Source: Kaiparowitsia implicata GSE-PSE-MK54-09C
Lineage (GTDB): Bacteria; Cyanobacteriota; Cyanobacteriia; Elainellales; Elainellaceae
Direction: 5' to 3'
DNA length: 64,000 nucleotides
NCBI GenBank assembly: GCA_019359435.1
Contig: JAHHHI010000055.1
Span: 1-64,000 of the forward strand
Shown piece after piece: positions 17,020 to 26,240 of the stretch. Positions within the stretch are counted from its first letter, which is position 1, and every line of letters starts with the position of its first letter. The translations under genes and the position numbers were made by a program. The notes under the pieces are model-generated. The model was not told the origin of the DNA. It searched no databases and worked only from the letters and a program-made list of their open reading frames with translations.

Positions 17020-18963
17020 CTACTTAGTTTCGGAGAACTCAGCGTCAATCACGTCTTCACCGCCATCAGAGGAGCCAGAAGAGCCTGCATCGCTTGCGTC
17101 ACCTGAGCTTGCATCGGGGCCACCCGAGCCGCCAGGCCCACCCATGCCTTCATCGCCTCCTGCACCCTGGTAGAGATTGCTGCTAATGCTATACAGCACT
17201 TGCTGAAGCTCAGTGGTGAGCGACTTCATGCGATCGTTGTCTTCTTGAGCCACAGCTTCTCTGAGATCAGCCACTAGCCCGTCCACCTTCGTCTTTTCAT
17301 CGGCGGGCACTTTATCGCCCAAGTCAGCCACCTGCTTTTCTGCCTGATAGGCGAGAGAATCAGCCTGATTCTTCAGATCAATCCGCTCGCGACGCTCGCG
17401 GTCAGCCTCGGCATTGCTCTCGGCCTCGTTCACCATCCGTTCCACTTCATCCTTCGGTAAGGTAGAAGCACCCGTGATGCTAATAGACTGTTCTTTACCC
17501 GTGCCTTTGTCACGCGCCCGCACATTCAAAATACCGTTGGCGTCAATGTCAAAGGTCACTTCGATTTGGGGCACCCCACGCGGAGCCGGGGGAATGCCAT
17601 CCAATCGGAAGGTTCCCAAGCTTTTGTTATCGCCAGACATCTGACGCTCCCCTTGCAGCACGTGGATTTCCACATTGGTCTGTCCATCGGCTGCAGTCGA
17701 GAAGACCTCAGACTTCTTAGTGGGAACTGTCGTGTTGCGGGGGATGATCGCAGTCATCACGCCGCCTAGGGTTTCAACCCCCAACGACAGCGGCGTCACG
17801 TCTAGCAGCAGAATGTCTTTCACTTCCCCAGCCAGCACCCCGGCCTGAATCGCCGCGCCCACTGCAACCACTTCATCTGGGTTCACGGTTTGGTTAGGTG
17901 CTTTACCTAGAATTCGGGTCACCAGCTCTTGCACAGCGGGAATGCGAGTAGACCCCCCCACCATCACCACTTCGTCAATGGCTTCTTTGTTGAGCTTGGC
18001 ATCACGCAGAGCGTTTTCAACCGGCACTCGGCTGCGATCGATTAGGTCAGAGCAGAGTTCCTCAAACTTGGCACGGGTCAGCGTCATCTCTAGATGCTTA
18101 GGCCCGTCTTGCGTTGCCGTGATGAACGGCAGGTTAATCTCGGACTGAGTCACGCTCGAAAGCTCGATCTTGGCCTTTTCAGATGCTTCGGTCAACCGCT
18201 GCAAGGCTTGCTTGTCTTTCCGCAAGTCAATGCCTTCATTGCGTTTGAACTCGGCAGCCAGATAGTCCACAATCTTTTTGTCAAAGTCGTCGCCACCCAA
18301 GTGGGTGTCGCCCGACGTGGCTAGCACTTCAAACACACCATCGCCCACCTCTAGGATGGACACGTCGAAGGTACCACCGCCAAGGTCAAACACGAGGACG
18401 GTTTCGTTGCTCTTCTTGTCTAAGCCGTAGGCGAGAGAAGCCGCCGTGGGTTCGTTAATAATTCGCAGCACGTCAAGCCCAGCAATCTTACCTGCGTCTT
18501 TTGTGGCTTGGCGCTGTGAGTCATTAAAGTAGGCAGGAACCGTAATCACGGCCTGGGTTACATCTTCGCCTAAATACTTGCTGGCATCTTCCTTCAGCTT
18601 CCGCAGCACCTGCGCTGAGATTTCTTCAGGGGCAAATTGTTTGCCTTCGGCAGGGCAGTCTAGTTTGACATTGCCGTTAACGTTGAGCACCTGATAAGGC
18701 ACTTCAGTCGTCTCGTGGGTGACTTCATCAAACCGCCGACCGATGAAGCGCTTGACGGAGTAGAAGGTGTTTTCCGGGTTCATCACCGATTGCCGCTTGG
18801 CAATTTGCCCAATGCGGCGCTCCTTCGTTTTTGGGTCAACGGCAACGACTGAAGGTGTAGTGCGATACCCGTCTGCGTTGGCAATCACAGTGGGTTTCCC
18901 CCCTTCCATCACAGCCACGCAGGAGTTTGTCGTTCCTAGGTCTATTCCTACAACTTTTGCCAT
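17020..18963 (-). CDS. dnaK: Molecular chaperone DnaK (Hsp70)
   Basis: 647 residues. The ATPase domain opens [17 protein letters not shown] and carries [28 protein letters not shown] and [11 protein letters not shown]. The substrate-binding domain begins [17 protein letters not shown], followed by a helical lid and a Gly/Ser/Asp-rich tail that ends in [10 protein letters not shown]. The EDVIDAEF-type C-terminus is that of the essential cytosolic form (DnaK2 type) among the several cyanobacterial paralogues. It binds unfolded proteins in an ATP cycle with DnaJ and GrpE, neither of which is next to it. The ATG has GGAG about 14 bases upstream. No CIRCE-like element was seen before it. Confidence 0.97.
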   Translation of the reverse strand: MAKVVGIDLGTTNSCVAVMEGGKPTVIANADGYRTTPSVVAVDPKTKERRIGQIAKRQSVMNPENTFYSVKRFIGRRFDEVTHETTEVPYQVLNVNGNVKLDCPAEGKQFAPEEISAQVLRKLKEDASKYLGEDVTQAVITVPAYFNDSQRQATKDAGKIAGLDVLRIINEPTAASLAYGLDKKSNETVLVFDLGGGTFDVSILEVGDGVFEVLATSGDTHLGGDDFDKKIVDYLAAEFKRNEGIDLRKDKQALQRLTEASEKAKIELSSVTQSEINLPFITATQDGPKHLEMTLTRAKFEELCSDLIDRSRVPVENALRDAKLNKEAIDEVVMVGGSTRIPAVQELVTRILGKAPNQTVNPDEVVAVGAAIQAGVLAGEVKDILLLDVTPLSLGVETLGGVMTAIIPRNTTVPTKKSEVFSTAADGQTNVEIHVLQGERQMSGDNKSLGTFRLDGIPPAPRGVPQIEVTFDIDANGILNVRARDKGTGKEQSISITGASTLPKDEVERMVNEAESNAEADRERRERIDLKNQADSLAYQAEKQVADLGDKVPADEKTKVDGLVADLREAVAQEDNDRMKSLTTELQQVLYSISSNLYQGAGGDEGMGGPGGSGGPDASSGDASDAGSSGSSDGGEDVIDAEFSETK

Positions 18964-19287
18964 ATTGCTCTCGTGCTCCGGTTCTATGTGCTTCTGTATG
19001 CGGTCGATTATGCGGTTGGGCGCAATGCGGGGAAGCGGCCAACCGCCGCGCGGTTGCCCTGCATCGCGTTCCTGAGATTCTGGTCAGAATCCTGATGTTC
19101 CTAAAGACGTTAGGAGGTTTGCATAAGTGCTGGCGACTGCCACCGTTGCCACAACGCAAGGGCGCGATCGCACCTCAATGGTCATAGCTTTGGCAGGATG
19201 TGCCTCCCTTCTATAGTGCGGAGAATAGACGGTCTGATGAAGGGGTATTTACCGAACAAGGGGGAGGACGGTTCGGGCTGAAAGGCC
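18964..19287. other. Intergenic upstream of dnaK
   Basis: Holds the dnaK leader. Two small hairpins are visible, CAACCGC-CGC-GCGGTTG near 19040 and GATTCTG-GT-CAGAATC near 19075. No gene seen. Confidence 0.4.
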
Positions 19288-20121
19288 CTAGGGGGCTGCG
19301 ATCCAATGGGGAAAAGGCTGGGCAAACTGCGGCAGAGTGATGAGGTTAATCGAAGGGTGTTGCTGGGCAGCATGGCGATCGCCCTCGGTGTTGTAGCCCC
19401 AGTCGGCTAGAAACAGCCGCACATTCGCCAAGTCGGGCTGCTGGGCAATGTTTTGTAGTGTCTTGAGGCGGTCTTCTACAAACCAGATCACGGGTTCTGG
19501 GAATTCTGGAGATTCTAGGGATTCTGGAGAGGTGCTAGAGTCGCTGGATAGAGCGGCGTGTTGGAGCTGTTGCAGCGTTTGGGCTTTAGGCTGTTGAATT
19601 TCTTTGCCAATGATGCGATCGCCCGGAAACGCCACGCCCTGCCCCTGCAAAATCTGCCGGATAAACCGAGCTTCTTTGGTGCTGATGATGGTGATCGGCA
19701 GGCCGCTGTCGAGCCACTGTTGCAGGCGATCGCCCACACCGGGGTAGAGCCGATGCAGCCCCAGCCAGCGTTCCACATCCTGCTGAATCCACTCGTCCCG
19801 CAGGCCATCCACTGCTGCCGTCAACGCGTTGGGGGTCAGCCCTTCTTGCACAATCAGCGCTGGAGCCATCTGACTCCAGTTTGCCAGTAGGTCAGTTTCA
19901 GAGACGCCCAAGAGGAGCGATCGCACCACCAGCGGCATTTCCCAGCCCGTCTCAACAACGGGTCGCAGCCGCCCAAAGGCCGCTTCTAGCCCTGCGGGCG
20001 GCGATTGCCCTAGCGCAGACCAGAGGTGCTGGTAGGCCCGCCACGCCGTCTGAAAATATTCCGCTAGGCCGTCACACACCACACCGTCAAAATCGAGAGC
20101 CAGTACTGTGGGGTGATCCAT
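19288..20121 (-). CDS. HAD-superfamily hydrolase
   Basis: 277 residues from the ATG at 20121; the frame stays open another 70 codons upstream but that part has no domain. Motif I is LALDFDGVVCDG (both Asp present), motif II is TIISTKEARF, the motif III Lys is in GKEIQQPKAQTL and motif IV is WFVEDRLKTLQ. A helical cap lies between motifs I and II. Members are phosphatases or phosphohydrolases for small substrates; the substrate cannot be read from the sequence. It is divergent from the DUF4231 gene. Confidence 0.85.
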   Translation of the reverse strand: MDHPTVLALDFDGVVCDGLAEYFQTAWRAYQHLWSALGQSPPAGLEAAFGRLRPVVETGWEMPLVVRSLLLGVSETDLLANWSQMAPALIVQEGLTPNALTAAVDGLRDEWIQQDVERWLGLHRLYPGVGDRLQQWLDSGLPITIISTKEARFIRQILQGQGVAFPGDRIIGKEIQQPKAQTLQQLQHAALSSDSSTSPESLESPEFPEPVIWFVEDRLKTLQNIAQQPDLANVRLFLADWGYNTEGDRHAAQQHPSINLITLPQFAQPFPHWIAAP

Positions 20122-20448
20122 AAAACGGGTGGGGCTGAGGTGGGGCGCAAAGGAGAAATATGTCGGGGGCGATCGCCCGACAGGCACACTAGAGCAGGAT
20201 GACTCTGGACAAACGGCTCTGGGCAACAGTGTACTGCAGCCAGGTTCAATCGTAGGGTTGACGTGAGGTCGATTTTTGAGGGGGTATCGTTGACAGACTC
20301 CTACGAGCGTTTGCTGTGGCGACACTCCCACAGGCCTTTAATCCTACGCTTAGGAAATTCTCAGCTTATAGTCCTAAATGTAGTGGGCAAAAGGTGTAGT
20401 GCTATGAAAGCCCCCTTCAGTCGCTGTGTTGCATTCAGGATGATTACT
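20122..20448. other. Divergent promoter region
   Basis: Between the reverse HAD gene and the forward DUF4231 gene. Both may have promoters here. The open frame extending left from 20449 to 20263 shows no conserved features and is treated as non-coding. Confidence 0.4.
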
Positions 20449-21045
20449 ATGACCCAATCGATGCCGCAGGCCGTTTCGTTTCCTTCAGCCCCGTTTAAGT
20501 CTCAGTGGGACGCTCGCAGTCAATTCCACGCCGAGGTGCCCATTGCAGGCATGCCTACTGCAGACATGCCCGCTGAGCCCCGTGCGCTGCAACTGCCGCT
20601 GTCGTCGATTATGGAGCGGCGAACCATTGCGCTGACGGAGTGCGATCGCCTGATTCAGCATTACAGAGACGAAGCGACTCAAAACAAACGCATCTTTGAC
20701 CAGTTGAAATATGCCTGCATTGTTTTGGGAATGCTCACCACCCTCAGCTCTGGGCTAAGCGTGGCGGGCAAAATGGGGGAATGGGAGTGGGGGTTGCCAA
20801 TTGTCAGCGCACTGACGACCGTCACCACAGCCCTCCTCACCCAGACCAACGCGCAGAAAAACTGGGTGCAGTCTCAGGCGGTGCAGCAGCGCCTTGCAGC
20901 GGAGAAATTTCTCTATCTGCAAGAAGCTGGGGACTACGGCAGCGTGGAGATGGGCGATCGCACCCGGCTGTTTTCTACAAAGATTGTGGAGATCTGGACC
21001 GAGAGCCACGACACGCTGCTGGAAGTAGCAGAAACGAACGGCTAG
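20449..21045 (+). CDS. DUF4231 domain membrane protein
   Basis: 198 residues from the ATG at 20449, chosen because AGGATG lies about 10 bases upstream; starts at 20263, 20404 and 20440 are also in frame. The conserved part begins about residue 50 (LTECDRLIQHYRDEA) and continues with two closely spaced membrane helices (ACIVLGMLTTLSSGLSVAG and GLPIVSALTTVTTALLTQT), then an amphipathic helix. This layout, two helices with a flanking coiled coil, is that of DUF4231, related to the SLATT group. Function unknown; SLATT proteins have been linked to membrane pores and defence, but nothing nearby suggests a defence system. Confidence 0.75.
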   Translation: MTQSMPQAVSFPSAPFKSQWDARSQFHAEVPIAGMPTADMPAEPRALQLPLSSIMERRTIALTECDRLIQHYRDEATQNKRIFDQLKYACIVLGMLTTLSSGLSVAGKMGEWEWGLPIVSALTTVTTALLTQTNAQKNWVQSQAVQQRLAAEKFLYLQEAGDYGSVEMGDRTRLFSTKIVEIWTESHDTLLEVAETNG

Positions 21046-21163
21046 CATCAATTCTCCACCAGCAAGCCTGCACAAGGCAAACAGCTATTCGCCCCTTCAA
21101 GAAAGATGCCTACAGATTGAGATGGGATGTTCTTGGGTGAAAATCTCCTTAGTGAAAATGACC

Positions 21164-21613
21164 TTAGGCCGGAATAGCTAACCACGACACGATGACGCCC
21201 AAAATACAGCCTGCGATCACCTGCACTGGGGTGTGGCCCAGCAACTCCTTCAGTCGGTCTTCGCGAAATTCGGCATCGTGAAACATTTCATCCACAATCT
21301 GGTTTAGCACGCGGGCCTGCTTCCCGGCGGCTTGGCGCACCCCTGCCGCGTCATACATGACAATGACCGCAAAAATCGAGGCGATCGCAAATTCCGGCGT
21401 CTCCCATCCCATCGTTTGCCCGACGCCAGTGGCTAGGGCCGTTACCAAAGCTGAGTGAGCGCTCGGCATGCCCCCCGTTTCGACCAACGTGCGAAAGCTT
21501 ACTTTTCCGTGACGCAGAAGCTCGACCACCAGCTTAAGCACCTGGGCAATGATGCAGGCGGCGATCGCCACAACTAGAATCTGATTCTGAAACACGGTGG
21601 CGATGTCCTGCAT
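21164..21613 (-). CDS. Divergent PAP2 family protein (DUF212)
   Basis: 149 residues from an ATG with GGGGAG eight bases upstream; a TTG eight codons earlier is less likely. Hallmarks are the ETGGMPSAHSALVTALATGVG stretch with Ser-Ala-His, and FAVIVMYDAAGVRQAAGKQA. Four or so membrane helices. The family is distantly related to acid phosphatase/vanadium-dependent haloperoxidases and is widespread in cyanobacteria and plants; its substrate is not established. It follows GGPP synthase by about 40 bp on the same strand, so co-transcription, and perhaps a link to isoprenoid diphosphates, is possible. Confidence 0.88.
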   Translation of the reverse strand: MQDIATVFQNQILVVAIAACIIAQVLKLVVELLRHGKVSFRTLVETGGMPSAHSALVTALATGVGQTMGWETPEFAIASIFAVIVMYDAAGVRQAAGKQARVLNQIVDEMFHDAEFREDRLKELLGHTPVQVIAGCILGVIVSWLAIPA

Positions 21614-21650
21614 GGTGAGACTCCCCAGTGACGGCAAACGGCAAGCAGAC

Positions 21651-22583
21651 CTAATGAGTGCGGGCGGTAATATAGTCGGCGATCGCCATCAGTGGCAGCG
21701 CTGCTGTGCCAAATGGCTCTAGCTTAGCTTTTGCGGCTGCGATCAATTGGTTCGCCTGGTGACGCGATTCTTCTAAACCCCAAAAGCTAGGATAGGTTGC
21801 TTTTTGGGCTTGCAGGTCTTTGCCCGCCGTTTTGCCCAGTTCCTCAGGCGTCGCGGTAATATCCAGCACATCATCCACAATCTGAAACGCTAGCCCAATA
21901 TCCTGGGCATAGCCCGATAGCCGCTTCAAGGCAGACTCATCGGCTCCCGCCAACAGCGCTCCGCTCACCACGCAGGCCTCTAACAGCGCCCCCGTCTTGT
22001 GGCGGTGAATCCAGGTGAGCGTGTCCAGCGACACATCCGTCTTCCCTTCCGATTCCAAATCCACGACCTGTCCCCCCACCAAGCCTGCGGCACCCACGGC
22101 TCGCGCGACATGGCTCACCACTCGCAGCACCCGCTCCGGAGGCACAGACTGGGTTTGCGTCGCAATATATTCAAAGGCATAGGCCAACAGCCCATCCCCT
22201 GCCAAAATGGCAATATCGTCGCCATAGACCTTATGGTTTGTGGGCTTGCCTCGCCGAAAGTCGTCATTATCCATAGCCGGCAGATCATCATGGATCAGCG
22301 ACATGGTGTGGATCATTTCTAGGGCACAGGCGGTGGGCATCGCCATCTCAACCGTGCCGCCCAGCAGGTCGCAGGTGGCAAGGCAAAGAATAGGGCGCAG
22401 CCGCTTGCCCCCCGCCATCAGCGAGTAGCGCATGGCCTCATAGATGGTGGGGGGATATTCCACCGTGACCGACTGATCCAAAGCGGCTTCGACTAATTGC
22501 TGTTGCTGCCGCAGATAGACCGACAAATTGAAGGTGGCGGCGGTAGACGTGATGGAACCGGTGGGATCGTGCAAACTTGCCAT
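21651..22583 (-). CDS. crtE: Geranylgeranyl diphosphate synthase (polyprenyl synthetase)
   Basis: 310 residues of the trans-prenyltransferase family. First Asp-rich motif is [17 protein letters not shown]; second is QIVDDVLD; the substrate-binding Lys/Arg stretch GGKRLRPIL is near the N-terminus. The residues before the first motif ([12 protein letters not shown]) fit the short-chain group making C15-C20 products. In cyanobacteria this enzyme condenses IPP with allylic diphosphates to GGPP for carotenoids, chlorophyll phytol and tocopherol. The last point matches HPT and the methyltransferase further along in the window. Followed by the DUF212 gene. Confidence 0.93.
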   Translation of the reverse strand: MASLHDPTGSITSTAATFNLSVYLRQQQQLVEAALDQSVTVEYPPTIYEAMRYSLMAGGKRLRPILCLATCDLLGGTVEMAMPTACALEMIHTMSLIHDDLPAMDNDDFRRGKPTNHKVYGDDIAILAGDGLLAYAFEYIATQTQSVPPERVLRVVSHVARAVGAAGLVGGQVVDLESEGKTDVSLDTLTWIHRHKTGALLEACVVSGALLAGADESALKRLSGYAQDIGLAFQIVDDVLDITATPEELGKTAGKDLQAQKATYPSFWGLEESRHQANQLIAAAKAKLEPFGTAALPLMAIADYITARTH

Positions 22584-22748
22584 GCTGTTACTGGGCCAAC
22601 CCGATCGCCCTTAACTTTATCGCGGAATGGGGCACTTCGACGGGGCTGTTTTTGGGGTTCAGCCTCAAGAGGGAAAGATTTTTGGTTTGGGATAGGATGC
22701 GACCGATGTGCTCGCTGGGGGCGAGTGGGGTTAAGCCCGTCCTTGAGC

Positions 22749-23633
22749 TTAGCTGGACTCTCGCTCGGACAACCGGCGGCGATAGCTCCACACGGTGTTA
22801 TAAAGCAGCATCGTTACGGTCATCGGGCCAATGCCACCCGGGACGGGCGTAATCCATGAAGCCGTTGCCGCCACCGCATCGTAATCCACATCTCCTACTA
22901 GGCGACTGCCGCCCTCACTGGCTACTCGGTTGATGCCCACGTCCACCACGACGGCTCTGGGCTTCACCATATCGGCTGTGATAAACCCTGGCTTGCCAAT
23001 GGCCGCTACTAGCACATCGGCCTGCTGGGTAACGGCGGCGAGATCTGTTGTGCGGGAATGGGCGATCGCCACCGTTGCATTCTCTTCAACCAGCATCAGC
23101 GCTACGGGCTTGCCGACTAAGATGCTGCGCCCCACCACCACCGCCTGTTTCCCTGCGAGGGGAATTTGATGGGCCGCCAGCAGCTGCATCACTCCAGCGG
23201 GCGTGCAGCTGCGCAAGCCGGGCTCGCCGCGCACCAGTCGCCCTAGATTTACCGGGTGCAGTCCATCAGCATCTTTATCGGGATGAATGTGGTTGAGCAG
23301 CGCGACCGAATCTAGATGCGGCGGCAGCGGCAACTGCACCAAAATGCCGTCTACCCGATCATCCTGATTCAACTCGCTAATTATCTGCATCAGTGTCTCT
23401 TGCGCCACATCCACGGGAAAATGCGTGCCAAACGAGGCAATTCCCGCTCGCTCACAGGCGCGCTCTTTATTTCGCACATAGGCAGCACTTGCGGGATTGT
23501 CGCCCACCATCAGCACGGCCAATCCTGGTGCTCGGTGTCCCTGGTTCACCCAGCCCGCGACCTCCTGCGCTAATTCTGCCTGCATCGTCTGCGCCAGTGC
23601 CTTGCCGTCCAAAATCTCTGCCCTGTGGGTCAT
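22749..23633 (-). CDS. folD: Bifunctional methylene-THF dehydrogenase / cyclohydrolase
   Basis: 294 residues from the ATG at 23633, with GAGGTG about 9 bases upstream; a GTG three codons earlier is possible. Landmarks: [14 protein letters not shown] (the catalytic Lys lies in this stretch), [40 protein letters not shown]-like [28 protein letters not shown] and [12 protein letters not shown]. It interconverts 5,10-methylene-, methenyl- and 10-formyl-tetrahydrofolate with NADP, feeding purine and formyl-Met synthesis. It is upstream of crtE on the same strand with a gap of about 165 bp, so a common transcript is possible but not required. Confidence 0.97.
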   Translation of the reverse strand: MTHRAEILDGKALAQTMQAELAQEVAGWVNQGHRAPGLAVLMVGDNPASAAYVRNKERACERAGIASFGTHFPVDVAQETLMQIISELNQDDRVDGILVQLPLPPHLDSVALLNHIHPDKDADGLHPVNLGRLVRGEPGLRSCTPAGVMQLLAAHQIPLAGKQAVVVGRSILVGKPVALMLVEENATVAIAHSRTTDLAAVTQQADVLVAAIGKPGFITADMVKPRAVVVDVGINRVASEGGSRLVGDVDYDAVAATASWITPVPGGIGPMTVTMLLYNTVWSYRRRLSERESS

Positions 23634-23943
23634 CAATCGCACACCTCATCACGTTGGGGGACTCATGCAGCAGCATACACATAAGCACATCACTTCGGTA
23701 TAGTCGTCCCGCGCCAACGCCTGCCGAACGCGCCGAATTTGCAAAACCCATGTCCCCAGGCAGCAAATGGAGTGAGTTTTGACCCGAGTCTTCATGCCAG
23801 GGAGGAAGGTGCAAGAAACAAAAGGTCTGAACTATCAAGGGCTTCAGCCTTGTCCGTAAATTTCGTTTCTGAGGAGTTTGGGCTAAGCCAAAACCAGCAC
23901 TGCAAGCGTTTACGCTAAACAGGATTTACCATAAACAGGATTC
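23634..23943. other. Divergent promoter region folD / OB-fold gene
   Basis: About 310 bp between divergent starts. No gene or strong repeat seen; reverse-strand frames here are shadows. Confidence 0.4.
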
Positions 23944-24510
23944 ATGACGGTGTTGTCCACCTGCTCCAACCTGCCGATGAGCAAGTTTCCCGCCAGAAAA
24001 CCTAGCCGCAACCCCAATCCCCCACGTCGCCGGGTTAGTCACCGGGTTAAAAGAAGGCGATCGCCCGTGGTTCTGCTTGCGGTGCTGTGCCTGCTTTTGG
24101 GGCTGGTGCTGGCCTCGCCGCTGCGGCTGTTGGCGCTTACGGCAATGCGGCAACCCCTAACCGTGCAAGATATTGTGCGAACCTCGCTGCTGATCGATCG
24201 ATCGGTATATTTGCATGGTCAAGTGGGCGATCGCGCCCCATTGCTGACCGGGCAGGTGTATGAACTCAGCGATGCCACGGGAATACTCTGGGTTCTCTCT
24301 CCTAACGCAGGTTTACAAACTGGGGATCAGGTCACAATTAGGGGTAAGGTTCGACAAGAGTCGTTTACCATCGCAGGCCAGCAGATGACTGAGATTTATA
24401 TAGAAGAACTGCAAGTGCTAGGCAGCCCTACACAGGTAGGGGGTTTGACGGGGATAAGGGATGATAGAACCAGAACCGGGGCGATCGCCCCGGTTCTGGT
24501 TCTATGTTGA
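23944..24510 (+). CDS. Membrane-anchored OB-fold-like protein
   Basis: 188 residues. A strongly basic N-terminus (RKPSRNPNPPRRR, KRRR) leads into one membrane helix at about 42-60 (VVLLAVLCLLLGLVLAS). The outer part has beta strands with LTVQDIVRTSLLIDRSVYLHGQVGDRAPLL, DATGILWVLSP, GLQTGDQVTIRGKVRQ and a final strand, the pattern of the bacterial OB-fold (BOF-like) domain. The last 15 or so codons are the left and right arms of a 42-bp palindrome, so the natural protein end may have drifted into a terminator. An alternative start is the Met at residue 12. Function unknown. Confidence 0.65.
   Translation: MTVLSTCSNLPMSKFPARKPSRNPNPPRRRVSHRVKRRRSPVVLLAVLCLLLGLVLASPLRLLALTAMRQPLTVQDIVRTSLLIDRSVYLHGQVGDRAPLLTGQVYELSDATGILWVLSPNAGLQTGDQVTIRGKVRQESFTIAGQQMTEIYIEELQVLGSPTQVGGLTGIRDDRTRTGAIAPVLVLC
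24464..24505. terminator. 42-bp perfect palindrome centred on HIP1
   Basis: Arms of 20 bp (ATAGAACCAGAACCGGGGCG and its complement) meet at a central AT, so that GCGATCGC forms the tip. It overlaps the last codons of the OB-fold gene. Likely terminates that gene; no long T-run follows (TATGTTGATAG). Confidence 0.65.
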
Positions 24511-24521
24511 TAGACTTCCTT

Positions 24522-24626
24522 CAAGGCGGTCGCCACAGCAATCAACCACAGCAGTGATCCGCACAATGCACCGAATCAGACAACAGACTGGGGGCCGTAG
24601 ATACAGGCTTTGTCCTGACCGCCTTG
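24522..24626. repeat. Long-range inverted repeat CAAGGCGGTC / GACCGCCTTG
   Basis: Perfect 10-bp arms at 24522-24531 and 24617-24626 enclose 85 bases in the gap before the helicase gene. Could be structured RNA, a small mobile remnant or chance. Confidence 0.4.
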
Positions 24627-24706
24627 CCCTTGATTGGGTGAGCTATTCTGCTGCCCGCCCGTCACAGCGTTACGCTTAAACCCTAAATTCCCCATCCTTC
24701 ACCCCC

Positions 24707-26023
24707 TTGTCCTCCATCTCCCACCGCCGCTCTCGTGCCGATGTGCTGCCGGGCATTCGCCTCAACCGGCAGCAGCGCAAGGCGCTGCGCGAGCTAGAAG
24801 CCTTTACCCAGAGCCGCGACAAATTCTATTTGCTCACGGGCTATGCCGGAACGGGCAAAACCACCCTGCTGCAAGCGCTGCTTAAACGGCTGCGCGCCGA
24901 GGGCGACAATCGCAAAATTGTGTTTACGGCCTTTAGCAATAAGGCGACCAAGGTGCTGGAAAATATGGCTATGCAGTGGGAGCTCAACACAGACTGCATG
25001 ACCTGTTGCAAACTGCTGGGGCTGAAGCCCGATATTGACACCGCATCGGGCAAGCAGGTGTTTCGTCCCGACCCCAAGAGCGAAACTCACATTCACCGCT
25101 ATCAGCTCGTGGTGATCGATGAAGCGTCGATGATCAACGCAGAGCTGTGGGATTTGCTGGCAGGCTCAGTAATGGATCTACTGTCCTCGACACAATTGCT
25201 GTTTGTGGGGGATGTGGCGCAACTGCCCCCCATTGGCGAACCCCAGTCGCGCGTATTTCAGGAGATTGGCGATCGCTCCGATCTCACAGAGGTAGTGCGC
25301 TATGGTGGGGCGATCGCCCTGTTGGCTGAGTCGATTCGCAATAATCTCGAGTCGGCCCATCTGCCGCCGTTTCGTGCGGATGTCAATGGCGATCGCACCG
25401 AAGGCGTGCTCACCCCCACCCGTTCAGAGTGGGAAAAGCTCTTGGTTCGTGCGTTCCAGAGCGACGCCTACCGCGCCGACCCCGACTATGTACGCGCCCT
25501 AGCTTACACCAACCGCCGCGTGGATGCCCTCAACCACATCATCCGCACAGCTATCTATGGCGAAGGCACACCCCGCTTTATGGAAGGGGAACGGCTCGTG
25601 GCCAATAGCCCCTGCATGGCAGGCGACATGCTGCTCATGCAAACCTCTGCCGAGTGCGAAGTGCTCAACATCACCCACACCACTTTTGGCCCCTGGCAAG
25701 TCTGGGCGTTGCAGGTGTTTACAGACGATGGCTACCCCCGCACCGTCAACGTGCTGCACGAGGCCAGCCAAGCAGACTATGCCAAGCTGCTCAAGCTCTA
25801 CGCCGACGAAAAGCGCTGGCAAGAATTTTGGGATCTCAAAACCCTATTTGCCAACCTCAGCTATGCCTACTGCCTGACCATCCACAAATCTCAAGGCTCA
25901 ACCTTTCAAAACGTATTTGTGGATGTGCCCAACGCCCTGATCAACCGCAACATCCGCGAGCGGAATCAGCTGCTATATGTCGCCATTACCCGCTCGGCCA
26001 AGCGCCTATTTGTGTATGCATAA
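24707..26023 (+). CDS. RecD-like superfamily 1 ATP-dependent DNA helicase
   Basis: 438 residues. Walker A is LTGYAGTGKTTLLQALL (about residues 43-59), motif Ia TAFSNKATKVL, Walker B LVVIDEASMIN, motif III LLFVGDVAQLPPIGE and, near the end, AYCLTIHKSQGSTFQNVFVD with LLYVAITRSAKRLFVYA, which are motifs of the UvrD/RecD C-terminal domain. This is the compact RecD/Dda-type helicase architecture, 5' to 3' in characterised relatives. The annotated start is TTG (24707) without a clear ribosome-binding site; a GTG at about 24746 is an alternative. Role in repair or replication-fork processing is inferred. Confidence 0.88.
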   Translation: MSSISHRRSRADVLPGIRLNRQQRKALRELEAFTQSRDKFYLLTGYAGTGKTTLLQALLKRLRAEGDNRKIVFTAFSNKATKVLENMAMQWELNTDCMTCCKLLGLKPDIDTASGKQVFRPDPKSETHIHRYQLVVIDEASMINAELWDLLAGSVMDLLSSTQLLFVGDVAQLPPIGEPQSRVFQEIGDRSDLTEVVRYGGAIALLAESIRNNLESAHLPPFRADVNGDRTEGVLTPTRSEWEKLLVRAFQSDAYRADPDYVRALAYTNRRVDALNHIIRTAIYGEGTPRFMEGERLVANSPCMAGDMLLMQTSAECEVLNITHTTFGPWQVWALQVFTDDGYPRTVNVLHEASQADYAKLLKLYADEKRWQEFWDLKTLFANLSYAYCLTIHKSQGSTFQNVFVDVPNALINRNIRERNQLLYVAITRSAKRLFVYA

Positions 26024-26062
26024 GCTTGAGGTGAGGTGCATGAGATTCGTTGCGGTTCTCTA

Positions 26063-26122
26063 AGGCCTGTCATCAATCGACCGCCATGACCGCTGATGGC
26101 CCAAAAATCAGATGACGCGCCC
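26063..26122. mobile_element. Short degenerate MITE-like copy
   Basis: 60 bp flanked by TA, starting AGGCCTGTCATCAAT and ending CAGATGACGCGCCC. The ends resemble those of the 125-bp elements at 27651 and 50136, with an internal deletion. Similarity is limited to the ends. Confidence 0.4.
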
Positions 26123-26240
26123 TAGGCCGTCAGCAAGACATCGGTATGATGGTAGGTAGGCGGCAATTGTTCTATGCATCCACCCCACCCGATGGGGTTC
26201 AGCGCCACAACCTTCTCTCCTTCACCCCCCCTGCCGATCC

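Noticed and set aside
16888-17106. 72-codon ORF
   Set aside because: Made largely of the terminator palindrome and the antisense of the dnaK end.
20122-20331. N-terminal extension of the HAD protein
   Set aside because: No domain, and the canonical motif I starts just after the Met at 20121.
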